A DNA stretch of 8,231 nucleotides. Origin: Pseudomonadota bacterium (GTDB taxonomy: Bacteria > Pseudomonadota > Alphaproteobacteria > Rhodospirillales > Magnetospirillaceae). The stretch lies in contig JAEZFE010000414.1 of the NCBI GenBank assembly GCA_023437865.1, positions 1 to 8,231 on the forward strand, in the 5' to 3' direction. A program made the position numbers and the translations under genes. This document shows, piece by piece, positions 1 through 6,504 of the stretch. The notes below the pieces were generated by a model, which ran no database searches, was not told the origin of the DNA, and was given only the letters and a program-made list of their open reading frames with translations. Numbering within the stretch: position 1 is the first letter of the stretch; each line of letters opens with the position of its first letter.

Positions 1-300
1 CAAAGCGCCCGTGGCGCCCTGGATCAGGCGAGTGCCCTCACCCAGTGGGACGGGAATGACGAACAACCTCAGGCGATCCACCATTCGCCGTTCGAGGAAT
101 ACCCGGGCGCTTCCGGCACCGCCCACCAGCCATACGTCTCCCTCCACCTCCGCTACCAAGGCGGCGACGTCGTCGCCTTGCCATGCTTCCACGCCTCGTG
201 CTGCATCGGCGATTGGCTGGCTGGTCATCACGACCACGCGCTTAGCCGAATACGGCCATGGGCCGAAGGTTAACGTCTGCTCGTATGTAACCCGGCCCAT
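1..300 (-). pseudogene. 5'-truncated dihydrofolate reductase family (RibD C-terminal-like) frame, running off the left edge
   Basis: The frame gives 100 residues from the ATG at 298-300 to the window edge. It starts MGRVTYEQTLTFGPWPY, continues with a VVVMTSQP strand, then VWLVGGAGSARVFLE and LRLFVIPVPLGEGTRL. These are the MGRxTYE, WLxGGG and P(V)xLGEG signatures of the DHFR-like/RibD C-terminal family, whose better-known members reduce pterins or riboflavin precursors with NAD(P)H. Family members normally carry about 60 residues before MGRxTYE, including the first strand and the substrate pocket. Here the frame has only 12 codons between the SDR stop (337-339) and this ATG, and only TLT just before the ATG still looks homologous. 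No Shine-Dalgarno precedes the ATG. I therefore read it as a remnant. A functional short protein, or expression by read-through from the SDR gene, is less likely. The C-terminus lies outside the window. Confidence 0.6.
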
Positions 301-336
301 GGTCAGGGTGGCTGGCAATATAGGACCAGCCGCACC

Positions 337-1104
337 TCAGACGTTCCGGTGTACTGCCAGCCCTGCCGGAGCTTGGCAGGAGGGCATCATCTCGATGCGG
401 TTGATGTTGACGTGGGCGGGCAGGGTGGTGGCCCACAGCACGGCCTCGGCAACATCCTCGGAGGTCAGCGGTTCGGTACCGGCATAGACCTTCGCAGCCG
501 CCTCGGCATCGCCGTTGAAACGCACCACGGAGAACTCAGAACCACCGCATAGGCCCGGCTCGACGTTGGTCACACGCACGTTGGTTTTCACGAGATCCGA
601 AATCAGGTTCAGCGAGAACTGGCTGACCGCCGCCTTGGTGGCGCCGTAGATCGTGGAGCCCGGGTAGGGGTAGGAGCCTGCAGTAGAGGCGATATTGACC
701 ACGTGCCCACGATTGCGCGCCACCATGCCCGGCAGCACCGCATGCGTGACGTACATCAGCCCCTTGAGATTTGTGTCAACCATCACGTCCCAATTGTCCA
801 CGCTGGCCTCCTGTGCTGGCTCCAAGCCCAGCGCAAGGCCGGCATTATTGACCAGAACGTCGACGGCGGCGAACTCCTCCGGCAGTCCGCTCACTGCGGC
901 ACACACTGCCTCGCGCTCGCGTACATCCAGGGTCAGTGCATGAACCGGTACGCCTAACTCGGCCTTCAAACTCTTCAGCCGTTCGGTGCGACGGCCTGAC
1001 AATACCAAGCGGGCACCGAGCGCAGCATAGCGGCGGGCAATGGCGGCGCCAAATCCGGCGGTAGCGCCGGTAATGAAGACCGTGCGTTGGGTCCAGTCGA
1101 TCAT
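337..1104 (-). CDS. YdfG-like short-chain dehydrogenase (NADP-dependent 3-hydroxy acid dehydrogenase type)
   Basis: This 255-residue protein is a classical SDR with a Rossmann fold. The nucleotide-binding motif TGATAGFG is at residues 12-19, followed by GRR at 37-39 (typical of NADP preference) and DV at 60-61. The NNAG motif is at 86-89. The catalytic residues are Asn112, Ser140, Tyr153 and Lys157 (YGATK). It matches Escherichia coli YdfG from memory almost end to end, including LVNNAGLALG, EPGLxGG and the C-terminal VNxxEMMP with VHR. YdfG oxidises L-allo-threonine and serine and reduces malonic semialdehyde in the cytoplasm; the exact substrate here is inferred. Length is normal for the family. 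The ATG is supported by AGGAG at 1114-1118, nine bases upstream and overlapping the TAG stop of the lipoprotein gene, so it is probably the third gene of the mazG operon. Residue 186 is Cys where YdfG has Val, which is outside the catalytic set. Confidence 0.9.
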   Translation of the reverse strand: MIDWTQRTVFITGATAGFGAAIARRYAALGARLVLSGRRTERLKSLKAELGVPVHALTLDVREREAVCAAVSGLPEEFAAVDVLVNNAGLALGLEPAQEASVDNWDVMVDTNLKGLMYVTHAVLPGMVARNRGHVVNIASTAGSYPYPGSTIYGATKAAVSQFSLNLISDLVKTNVRVTNVEPGLCGGSEFSVVRFNGDAEAAAKVYAGTEPLTSEDVAEAVLWATTLPAHVNINRIEMMPSCQAPAGLAVHRNV

Positions 1105-1113
1105 AAAACGGGG

Positions 1114-1118
1114 CTCCT
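1114..1118 (-). promoter_or_regulatory. Shine-Dalgarno of the SDR gene, overlapping the upstream stop codon
   Basis: On the minus strand, AGGAG lies nine bases before the SDR ATG, and its first two bases belong to the TAG stop of the lipoprotein gene (1117-1119). This fixes the SDR start and suggests that ribosomes finishing the lipoprotein reinitiate on the SDR gene. Confidence 0.7.
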
Positions 1119-1743
1119 AGAGAGGGCGTTGCGGATCTGGAACGCGGGCAATCACCAAGTTTGGTGTTGGCGACAGAGCATTCTCGATATTCCAGATATA
1201 GACCTTCGATTGCCCAAAGGGGCGTACTTCGGTGGCGTTGTGGCGGATTACCGCGGCATCGGTCGTGATGCGGAATTCGCCCTTCATCGAGATGCCCAGT
1301 TCAGCCATGCGCTGGGCATCCGAGGATTTTACGCCGTTTCCGGCTACGACGATGGTGCCGTCTTCGTTGGATTTCAGCGCCAGCATGCGGGCGTCCCGAC
1401 GAATGAGAGCGGTGAGCTGAACCTGGCCGAGCCGCCCCACGCGCTCGTACTTGACGTGAAAGGTACCCTTGCCCACGCGCTTGATGTCTTTGATGGCAGG
1501 ATCGCGCACCAAATCCTTGTAAATGTTCTGGTTCCGCGCTTCCTCGTTCTCGGCGGTAATCTTCCCGCCGGCGTAGTCGTGCAGGATCGGCGCGTAAATG
1601 AGGTCTCCTTCGTAATTGAGAGCCCAGTCGCCGTATTTAGAGAGTCGCAACTCGGATTTGAATTTATCGGGGATGTAGCACGACGAGAGGGCGAAAGTGA
1701 GGGCGAGAACTGTCATTATCCTCGTTAAGGCGGCCCTGGTCAT
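1117..1743 (-). CDS. Unnamed predicted lipoprotein, coupled to mazG
   Basis: I do not recognise a named family. The chosen start gives 208 residues with a short basic N-region (MTRAALTR), a hydrophobic stretch and the lipobox LSSC, with the lipidated cysteine at residue 22. The product is therefore probably exported by Sec and anchored to a membrane. The mature part has no further transmembrane segment. It alternates short strands with charged loops, contains a lysine-rich patch around 85-98 (IKDIKRVGKGTFHVK), and ends with GEFRITTDAAVIRHNA followed by a V-x-I-W-x-I strand. That ending loosely recalls the beta-rich LppM/DUF3153-type domains of other lipoproteins, which is only a hypothesis. 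The ATG at 1741-1743 overlaps the mazG stop as ATGA, with AAGGGG about ten bases upstream. A longer frame exists to 1788 but would put 15 charged residues before the signal peptide. Hand-counted lines are about 48-58% GC, below metG and holB. Confidence 0.8.
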   Translation of the reverse strand: MTRAALTRIMTVLALTFALSSCYIPDKFKSELRLSKYGDWALNYEGDLIYAPILHDYAGGKITAENEEARNQNIYKDLVRDPAIKDIKRVGKGTFHVKYERVGRLGQVQLTALIRRDARMLALKSNEDGTIVVAGNGVKSSDAQRMAELGISMKGEFRITTDAAVIRHNATEVRPFGQSKVYIWNIENALSPTPNLVIARVPDPQRPL

Positions 1744-2585
1744 ACTCCGCAATCCCCTTTGCGCTCGTTCATCTTCGCCTCGACCCACAATTCCTCCATC
1801 TCCTCGAGCGTCGCTCCATCAGGCGAGCGTCCTGCGGCGGCGAGGGAAGCTTCGATATGGCGGAAGCGTCGGTCGAATTTTGCATTGGCGCGTTTTAACG
1901 CGCGCTCAGGATCGATTTTGAGCTTGCGGGCGAGGTTGACGCAAGCGAAGAGAACGTCTCCCATCTCATCCTCAAGCCGGTCATAGGGGGCATCGATGTC
2001 GATTTCGTGTTTGATTTCCGCGACTTCCTCCGCAATCTTCGACAGAACATCAGTGGGGGCGGCCCAGTCGAATCCAACCCTGGCCGCACGGTTCTGAAGT
2101 TTCAGGGCGCGGGTCGTCGCAGGGAGCGCACGCGCAACGCCGTCCAGCACGCTTTCATGTCCTTTGGCGGCACGTTCCTCCGCCTTAGTCGCTTCCCACT
2201 GTACGGTCTGCGTCTCGGAGTCACGGGTCTCGGCGGCGCCAAAGACATGGGGATGACGGCGGACCATCTTCTCGGCGATCGCCATGGCCACGTCATCGAA
2301 GGCGAAGGAGCCTTGATCCTGCGCCATCTGAGAATGAAAGACCACCTGGAAGAGTAGGTCGCCAAGTTCGTCCTTCAACGCCGCCATGTCTCCATGGTCG
2401 ATGGCGTCCGCAACCTCATAGGCCTCCTCGATGGTGTACGGCGCAATGGAGGCAAAGGTTTGTTCCAAGTCCCAGGCGCAGCCACGCTGCGGATCACGCA
2501 GCGTGGACATGATATCGAGCAGGCGGTCGATGGGGCGCACAGGAAACTCCAAGAGAGGCAGGGTCGGATACAAGGGGGACGGCAT
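1740..2585 (-). CDS. mazG: MazG nucleoside triphosphate pyrophosphohydrolase
   Basis: MazG hydrolyses (d)NTPs to NMPs and pyrophosphate, removing aberrant nucleotides and, in Escherichia coli, affecting ppGpp levels. The protein has the full two-domain form. The first all-alpha domain has EEAYE at 53-57 and the metal-binding DELGD at 72-76, next to the hallmark RDPxxGCxWD and APYTIEE. The linker carries RRHPHVF (109-115). The second domain has EEVAE (186-190) and EDEMGD (205-210). From the ATG at 2585 the length is 281 residues against about 263 in E. coli. A GTG at 2538-2540 gives 266 residues, starts at the point where E. coli MazG begins, and has GGAG six bases upstream; the ATG at 2585 has no visible Shine-Dalgarno. 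I list the longest extent, but 1740-2540 is the more likely true gene. It is first in a minus-strand group and overlaps the lipoprotein start as ATGA. Confidence 0.95.
   Translation of the reverse strand: MPSPLYPTLPLLEFPVRPIDRLLDIMSTLRDPQRGCAWDLEQTFASIAPYTIEEAYEVADAIDHGDMAALKDELGDLLFQVVFHSQMAQDQGSFAFDDVAMAIAEKMVRRHPHVFGAAETRDSETQTVQWEATKAEERAAKGHESVLDGVARALPATTRALKLQNRAARVGFDWAAPTDVLSKIAEEVAEIKHEIDIDAPYDRLEDEMGDVLFACVNLARKLKIDPERALKRANAKFDRRFRHIEASLAAAGRSPDGATLEEMEELWVEAKMNERKGDCGV
2547..2550 (-). promoter_or_regulatory. Shine-Dalgarno supporting a GTG start of mazG at 2540
   Basis: GGAG on the minus strand lies six bases before the in-frame GTG at 2538-2540 (codon 16 of the longest mazG frame). 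The upstream ATG at 2585 has nothing comparable. The downstream start also agrees with where homologues begin (xPIDRLLxIM). Confidence 0.5.
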
Positions 2586-2606
2586 TTATCGCATGCCAGA
2601 TTGTCG

Positions 2607-2622
2607 CATAATGCGTATTATG
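2607..2622. promoter_or_regulatory. Small palindrome in the mazG/TRIC divergent gap, possible operator or promoter element
   Basis: CATAAT (2607-2612) and ATTATG (2617-2622) are perfect inverted repeats around GCGT. They sit in the most AT-rich stretch of the gap between divergent genes, the natural place for promoters of both. Each arm resembles a -10 box, TATTAT at 2616-2621 on plus and CATAAT on minus, but I find no TTGACA-like -35 at 16-18 bases for either. The palindrome could be an operator for a dimeric regulator or chance. Confidence 0.25.
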
Positions 2623-2706
2623 GGTTTGAAAAAAGGCAGCCTTTGGAGCCATTCCGCCGACATAGCATCCATGCCGTGGTTTGCCAATGGCGCACACCTC
2701 GGTTAT

Positions 2707-3354
2707 ATGCAGCGGATGTTTCTCGATCTTCAAACTCTCCACCACGCCGCCACGCTTCTCGATACACTGGGCGTCATCGTCTTTGCTATCACCGGCGCGC
2801 TTGTCGCGGCGCGCAGGCAGATGGACCCGGTTGGCTTCATTGTTGTCGGCACCGCCACCGCTATTGGCGGCGGCACGCTGCGGGATCTGGTGCTGGGCGT
2901 GAGGCCGGTGTTCTGGGTGACCGATCAGACCGTGCTAGTGATCAGCATGTTAGCGGCGCTGGGGACATTCTGGGCAGCCCGCTCGGTCTCCAAGATCTAT
3001 CGGCTGCTGCTGTGGTTGGATGCCGTCGGTATGGCCGTGTTCGCGGTTGCCGGCACCCAAAAAGCCGCAGATCTGGGCGCCGCGCCGGTCGTCTGCGTCC
3101 TCATGGGCGTCATGACGGCCAGCTTCGGCGGCCTGATTCGGGACATCTTGTGCGGCGAGACGCCATTGCTCTTCCATAAGGAAATCTACGCTACTGCGGC
3201 GCTGATCGGAGCCGGGTTGTGGCTCATCCTCGGTACCATTCCGGCCTTGACGCCCGAATTGCGGGCGATCCTGGGGTTTTCAGCGGCCTTCGGTGTGCGC
3301 GCCGCTGCCATCCTGTGGGAAATAAGCCTGCCGCGCTATCGGCAGGTCCACTAG
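2707..3354 (+). CDS. TRIC / UPF0126 (YadS-YicG type) membrane channel protein
   Basis: The product has about 215 residues and is almost entirely hydrophobic, with roughly seven membrane helices. It carries the two tandem repeats of the UPF0126 family. The first holds DTLGVIVFAITGAL, then GGGTLRDLVLG and VFWV. The second holds DAVGMAVFAVAG, then FGGLIRDILCGETPLLF. Bacterial TRIC proteins form homotrimeric K+ channels in the inner membrane, and some members have been proposed to move glycine; which applies here cannot be read from sequence. The start is uncertain. ATG codons lie in frame at 2671, 2707 and 2716, none with a good Shine-Dalgarno, and homologues begin only about ten residues before the first helix, favouring 2707 or 2716. 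The frame stays open back into antisense mazG, which I discount. The gene diverges from mazG, and its TAG stop overlaps the opposite-strand stop of the MBL gene. Confidence 0.88.
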   Translation: MQRMFLDLQTLHHAATLLDTLGVIVFAITGALVAARRQMDPVGFIVVGTATAIGGGTLRDLVLGVRPVFWVTDQTVLVISMLAALGTFWAARSVSKIYRLLLWLDAVGMAVFAVAGTQKAADLGAAPVVCVLMGVMTASFGGLIRDILCGETPLLFHKEIYATAALIGAGLWLILGTIPALTPELRAILGFSAAFGVRAAAILWEISLPRYRQVH

Positions 3355-4115
3355 ATGGAAATCTGCAGCCCGTCATGGGCGGGCTGCACATGGGCCGGCA
3401 GGCTCACCTTCAGCGCTTCGTAGTCGAAGGACGGCGTCATGTGGGTCAGCCACGCACGCCGTGGCTTCAGACGCTCGATCCAGGCCAGGACCTTGTCGAG
3501 ATGGGCGTGGGTTGGATGCGGATCAAAGCTCAAACAGCCCACCAGCCAAGTATCGATCCCCGCCAGCGCTTCGAACGAGCCCTCCGGTAGGTTGACGACG
3601 TCGGTTGAATAGGCGAATTTACCGAAGCGGAAGCCCAGTGTGCGGCAATAGCCGTGGTCCTGGTCGTACGGCGTCACCTCTAAACTGCCCACCCGAAACG
3701 GCCCGGAGATTTCTACCGGTACCAGCATGGGCTTGTAGATGGTCTGGCCGTCTTCCACCGCACCAAGCACGTAAGGAAAGCGCGCCTGAATGCTGGCCAT
3801 GGTTTCAGCCGATGCAAAAATTGGCAGCGGCGCTTGCATCGCACGGTTGACTTCCCGCAGGTCGTCAATGCCGTGCAGATGATCGGCATGGTCATGGGTG
3901 TACAGAACTGCATCCAGATGCCGTACGCCGGCCTCCAACAACTGTTCGCGGCAGTCCGGGGACGTATCGACCAGCACGCGGGTTGCTGCGTCTTCCACGA
4001 GAATAGATGGGCGGCGGCGGCGGTTCCTGGGATCGGCGGGGTCGCATGCCCCCCAACCACGGCTGATCGACGGGCAACCGCCCGCCGCGCCGCTTCCCAG
4101 GATGGTTACCTTCAT
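3351..4115 (-). CDS. MBL-fold metallo-hydrolase (PhnP-like)
   Basis: This 254-residue cytoplasmic protein has the metallo-beta-lactamase fold. An N-terminal GSGAAGGCP (7-15) and a CDPADPRNRR loop (24-33) match the PhnP-like branch. The core metal motif THDHADH is at 73-79 (His74, His76, Asp78, His79), with further likely ligands His154, Asp172 and His225, so two metal ions can be bound. Relatives include PhnP, a cyclic phosphodiesterase of phosphonate breakdown, and PqqB-like proteins, but there are no phn or pqq genes here. The substrate is unknown, with a cyclic nucleotide or phosphodiester as the best guess. The start ATG overlaps the tatD stop as ATGA, preceded by AAGG at seven bases, so it is translationally coupled as the last gene of the operon. 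Its stop shares CTAG with the convergent TRIC gene. Confidence 0.92.
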   Translation of the reverse strand: MKVTILGSGAAGGCPSISRGWGACDPADPRNRRRRPSILVEDAATRVLVDTSPDCREQLLEAGVRHLDAVLYTHDHADHLHGIDDLREVNRAMQAPLPIFASAETMASIQARFPYVLGAVEDGQTIYKPMLVPVEISGPFRVGSLEVTPYDQDHGYCRTLGFRFGKFAYSTDVVNLPEGSFEALAGIDTWLVGCLSFDPHPTHAHLDKVLAWIERLKPRRAWLTHMTPSFDYEALKVSLPAHVQPAHDGLQISI

Positions 4116-4888
4116 CGCTCCACCTTATTGAAAAGCCGCAGGAAATTGGCTGTGGTGGCTTCGGCCAATTCAGCCGGCGAAAGGCCCTTGAGCTCTGCCA
4201 CCTTGGCCGCGGTATGGGCAACGTAGGCCGGCTCGTTACGCTTGCCACGAAATGGGATCGGCGCCAGAAACGGGCAGTCGGTTTCCACCAGCAGACGGTC
4301 CAGCGGAACGCCCTTCACCGTCTCTTGCAAGGCCTCGGCCTTCTTGAAGGTCACGATGCCAGAAATGGAAATATAAAGCCCCATTTCCACAGCTTTCGCA
4401 GCGAGCTCCTGGCTAGAACTAAAGCAGTGGATCAGCCCGGTGAAAGCCCCCTTCCCCATCTCCTCGGCCAGGATGCCGATAGTGTCCTCGTCTGCATCGC
4501 GGGTATGGACGATTACCGGCAGGCCGGATTGTCGGGCAGCCGCAATGTGCGCCCGAAAGGAATCGCGCTGCTGTTCGCGCGGGCTCTTGTCGTAGTAGTA
4601 ATCCAGGCCTGTCTCGCCGAAGCCTACCACTTTGGGATGGGTGGCCAGTTCCACCAACCTCCCGGTTTCGGCCAAGGGTTCGGTCCCCGCCTCATGCGGG
4701 TGGATACCCACGGTGCAATAGACGTCGGGAAACCGTTCCGCCACCGCTAGCACCCGCTCGAACCGGGTCAGGTGCGTGTTGATGGTCAGGAACAGGCCGA
4801 CCCCGCCGTCGCGGGCGCGCTGGACAACGTCGTTCAGTTCGTCCGCGAAATCGGGAAAGTCCAGATGGCAGTGGCTATCCACCAGCAT
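4112..4888 (-). CDS. tatD: TatD family metal-dependent hydrolase (DNase)
   Basis: TatD proteins are TIM-barrel metal-dependent nucleases, with 3'-5' exonuclease activity and roles in DNA repair or turnover in the E. coli TatD/YcfH group. The chosen start gives 258 residues, normal for the family. Metal ligands are visible in order: His6 and His8 (DSHCHLDF), Glu92 (GETGLDYYYD), His128 (VIVHTRDA), His154 (LIHCFSSS) and Asp204 (VETDCPFLAP). The end signature PYRGKRNEP appears as PFRGKRNEP. The start ATG at 4886-4888 shares a base with the metG TGA stop (TGATG), with GAGGAGG about ten bases upstream. An earlier frame start at 4981 lies inside metG and adds 31 arginine- and glycine-rich residues with no family counterpart, so I reject it. 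The gene is coupled upstream to metG and downstream to the MBL hydrolase. Confidence 0.95.
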   Translation of the reverse strand: MLVDSHCHLDFPDFADELNDVVQRARDGGVGLFLTINTHLTRFERVLAVAERFPDVYCTVGIHPHEAGTEPLAETGRLVELATHPKVVGFGETGLDYYYDKSPREQQRDSFRAHIAAARQSGLPVIVHTRDADEDTIGILAEEMGKGAFTGLIHCFSSSQELAAKAVEMGLYISISGIVTFKKAEALQETVKGVPLDRLLVETDCPFLAPIPFRGKRNEPAYVAHTAAKVAELKGLSPAELAEATTANFLRLFNKVER

Positions 4889-6441
4889 CAGGAAGCCGCC
4901 TCCTCTTCCACGAAGCGCGGGAACACGCCCTGGGGCACCGGCAACGGGGTGCCGGGCTTGAGCGCGTGGTGCGAGCCGCAATGGACGAAGGTGCGGGCCT
5001 CAGGAGCCACGGCCAGCTGGTCGAGCAGCTTGGCTGAGCTGTCGGGCATGAAGGGCTGGCTCATCAGCGCCAAGTTGCGCACGGTTTCGGCCAGCACCCA
5101 CAGCACCGTGCCCATGCGCTCGGGATCGGTCTTCTTGAGCGCCCAAGGCGCCTGGCGGTCCACGTAACCGTTGGCGGCGCGCACGACCACCCAGATGGCC
5201 TCCAGGGCCTCGTGGAACATCTGGCGGTCGATGGCGTCGCGCACCTTGGGCAGCAGGCCATGCGCAGCGTCCAGCATCTCGCGGTCGTCCTCGTTGGGGA
5301 CGCCGTGATTGGGAACCGCGTTGCCGCAATTCTTGGCGATCATGGACAGCGACCGCTGGGCCAAGTTGCCGTAATCGTTGGCCAGTTCCGAATTCATGCG
5401 CATCATCATGGCGCGGTGGCTGTAGTCGCCGTCATTGCCGAACGGCACCTCGCGCAGCATGAAGTAGCGCACCTGGTCCAGGCCGTATTTCTCGATCAGC
5501 CCGATGGGGTCGATGACGTTGCCCACCGATTTCGAGATCTTCTGGCCCTCGTTGGTCCACCAGCCATGGGCGAACACGCGCTTGGGCGGCTGCAGGCCAG
5601 CAGCCATCAGGAATGCCGGCCAGTAGACGGTATGGAAGCGCAGGATGTCCTTGCCCACCATGTGCAAATCTGCCGGCCAGTACTTGGCGTAGTCGCCGTC
5701 CTGCTCGGGGTAGCCCACGGCGGTGATGTAGTTGGGCAGCGCGTCGAGCCAGACATACATCACATGGGCGTCGTCACCCGGCACTGCGATCCCCCATTTG
5801 AAGCTGGTCCGTGACACCGAAAGGTCCTGCAACCCACCCTTCACGAAGCTAATGACCTCGTTGCGGCGGGAGTTCGGAGCGATGCAATCCGGATTAGCAT
5901 CGTAGAAGGCCAACAGCTTGTCCTCCCAGGCCGACAGCCGGAAGAAATAGCTGGGTTCCTTGACCCACTCGACGGGGGCGCCGGTGGGCGCCAGCTTGGT
6001 TTCGTTCGGACCCGAAACGAGCTCGTCCTCGCCGTAGAAAGCCTCATCGCGGACAGAATACCAGCCCTCATAGTGGCCGAGATAGATATCTCCAGAGTCC
6101 ACCAGCTTGTTCCACAGCGCCTGGGTCGCCTTAACGTGGCGGGCCTCGGTCGTGCGGATGAAGTCGTCATTCGATACGTTCAGGCGGGCGGCCAGATCGC
6201 GGAAATTGGCCGAATTCATATCGGCCAGCGCCTGGGGCGTCATGCCGAAGGTCTCGGCCGATTTCTCGACTTTCTGGCCGTGCTCGTCGGTGCCCGTCAG
6301 AAACCTGACGTCGTAGCCATCCAGCCGCTTGAACCGGGCCAGCACGTCGCAGGCCAGCGTGGTGTAGGCGTGACCGATATGGGGCTTGTCGTTAACGTAA
6401 TAGATCGGCGTGGTGACGTAAAAGGTGTTGGCCCCACTCAT
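4888..6441 (-). CDS. metG: Methionyl-tRNA synthetase (short, zinc-knuckle-less type)
   Basis: This class I synthetase charges tRNA-Met with methionine in the cytoplasm and is essential. It has 517 residues. The ATP-binding signatures are HIGH at 21-24 and KISKS at 301-305, with TGTDEHGQK at 49-57 and the methionine-pocket region around WLDALPNYIT (231-240). The connective peptide reads WYSVRDEAFYGEDE (127-140) with no CxxC pairs, so it lacks the zinc knuckle of the E. coli enzyme. It also ends after the anticodon-binding helical domain without the C-terminal tRNA-binding extension. Both are features of the short MetG branch. The start ATG at 6439-6441 has AAGGAG six bases upstream (6448-6453). 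The upstream ATG at 6483 would add 14 residues of no recognisable kind and bury that Shine-Dalgarno, so I reject it. It follows holB by about 50 bases and overlaps tatD. Confidence 0.97.
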   Translation of the reverse strand: MSGANTFYVTTPIYYVNDKPHIGHAYTTLACDVLARFKRLDGYDVRFLTGTDEHGQKVEKSAETFGMTPQALADMNSANFRDLAARLNVSNDDFIRTTEARHVKATQALWNKLVDSGDIYLGHYEGWYSVRDEAFYGEDELVSGPNETKLAPTGAPVEWVKEPSYFFRLSAWEDKLLAFYDANPDCIAPNSRRNEVISFVKGGLQDLSVSRTSFKWGIAVPGDDAHVMYVWLDALPNYITAVGYPEQDGDYAKYWPADLHMVGKDILRFHTVYWPAFLMAAGLQPPKRVFAHGWWTNEGQKISKSVGNVIDPIGLIEKYGLDQVRYFMLREVPFGNDGDYSHRAMMMRMNSELANDYGNLAQRSLSMIAKNCGNAVPNHGVPNEDDREMLDAAHGLLPKVRDAIDRQMFHEALEAIWVVVRAANGYVDRQAPWALKKTDPERMGTVLWVLAETVRNLALMSQPFMPDSSAKLLDQLAVAPEARTFVHCGSHHALKPGTPLPVPQGVFPRFVEEEAAS

Positions 6442-6447
6442 GGTCCT

Positions 6448-6453
6448 CTCCTT
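6448..6453 (-). promoter_or_regulatory. Shine-Dalgarno that decides the metG start
   Basis: AAGGAG on the minus strand sits six bases before the ATG at 6441, an optimal spacing. It argues against the in-frame ATG at 6483, which would add 14 N-terminal residues. Confidence 0.75.
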
Positions 6454-6484
6454 GGTATTCTTTCTTGAGAGCTGTTGGCTCACG

Positions 6485-6504
6485 GCCCGGGATCAAGCCC
6501 GGGC
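6485..6504. repeat. GC-rich palindrome (REP-like) containing the holB stop codon
   Basis: GCCCGGG (6485-6491) and CCCGGGC (6498-6504) form a perfect 7-bp inverted repeat around a six-base loop ATCAAG. On the minus strand it reads as a CCGGGCTTGATCCCGG core, which resembles the dispersed palindromic repeats I remember from alphaproteobacterial genomes. It encodes the last residues Ala-Arg-Ala of HolB and supplies its TGA within the loop. There is no downstream T-run, so it is not an intrinsic terminator. As RNA it could still fold between holB and metG and affect decay or coupling. Confidence 0.5.

Noticed and set aside
11..487. Plus-strand 158-residue frame over the left edge
   Set aside because: It is Ser/Thr/Pro-rich with no domain, and lies opposite the DHFR-like frame and the SDR 3' end, both of which show clear family motifs.
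1087..1728. Plus-strand 213-residue frame opposite the lipoprotein gene
   Set aside because: It has no recognisable motif, while the minus strand has a lipobox, a coupled start and normal spacing. It is an antisense shadow.
2632..2650. Short hairpin AAAGG-CAG-CCTTT with a T-run on the minus strand
   Set aside because: The stem is only five or six pairs, and no minus-strand gene lies just upstream that would need a terminator there. Probably chance.
2431..2706. Long N-terminal extension of the TRIC frame
   Set aside because: It runs antisense through mazG, is not hydrophobic like the rest, and has no family counterpart.
5212..5814. Plus-strand 200-residue frame inside metG
   Set aside because: It is His/Val/Gly-rich, as expected for the reverse of GC-rich metG codons, and metG is intact on the other strand.
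6442..6483. Longer metG start at 6483
   Set aside because: The extension has no homology that I recognise, and a strong AAGGAG serves the ATG at 6441.
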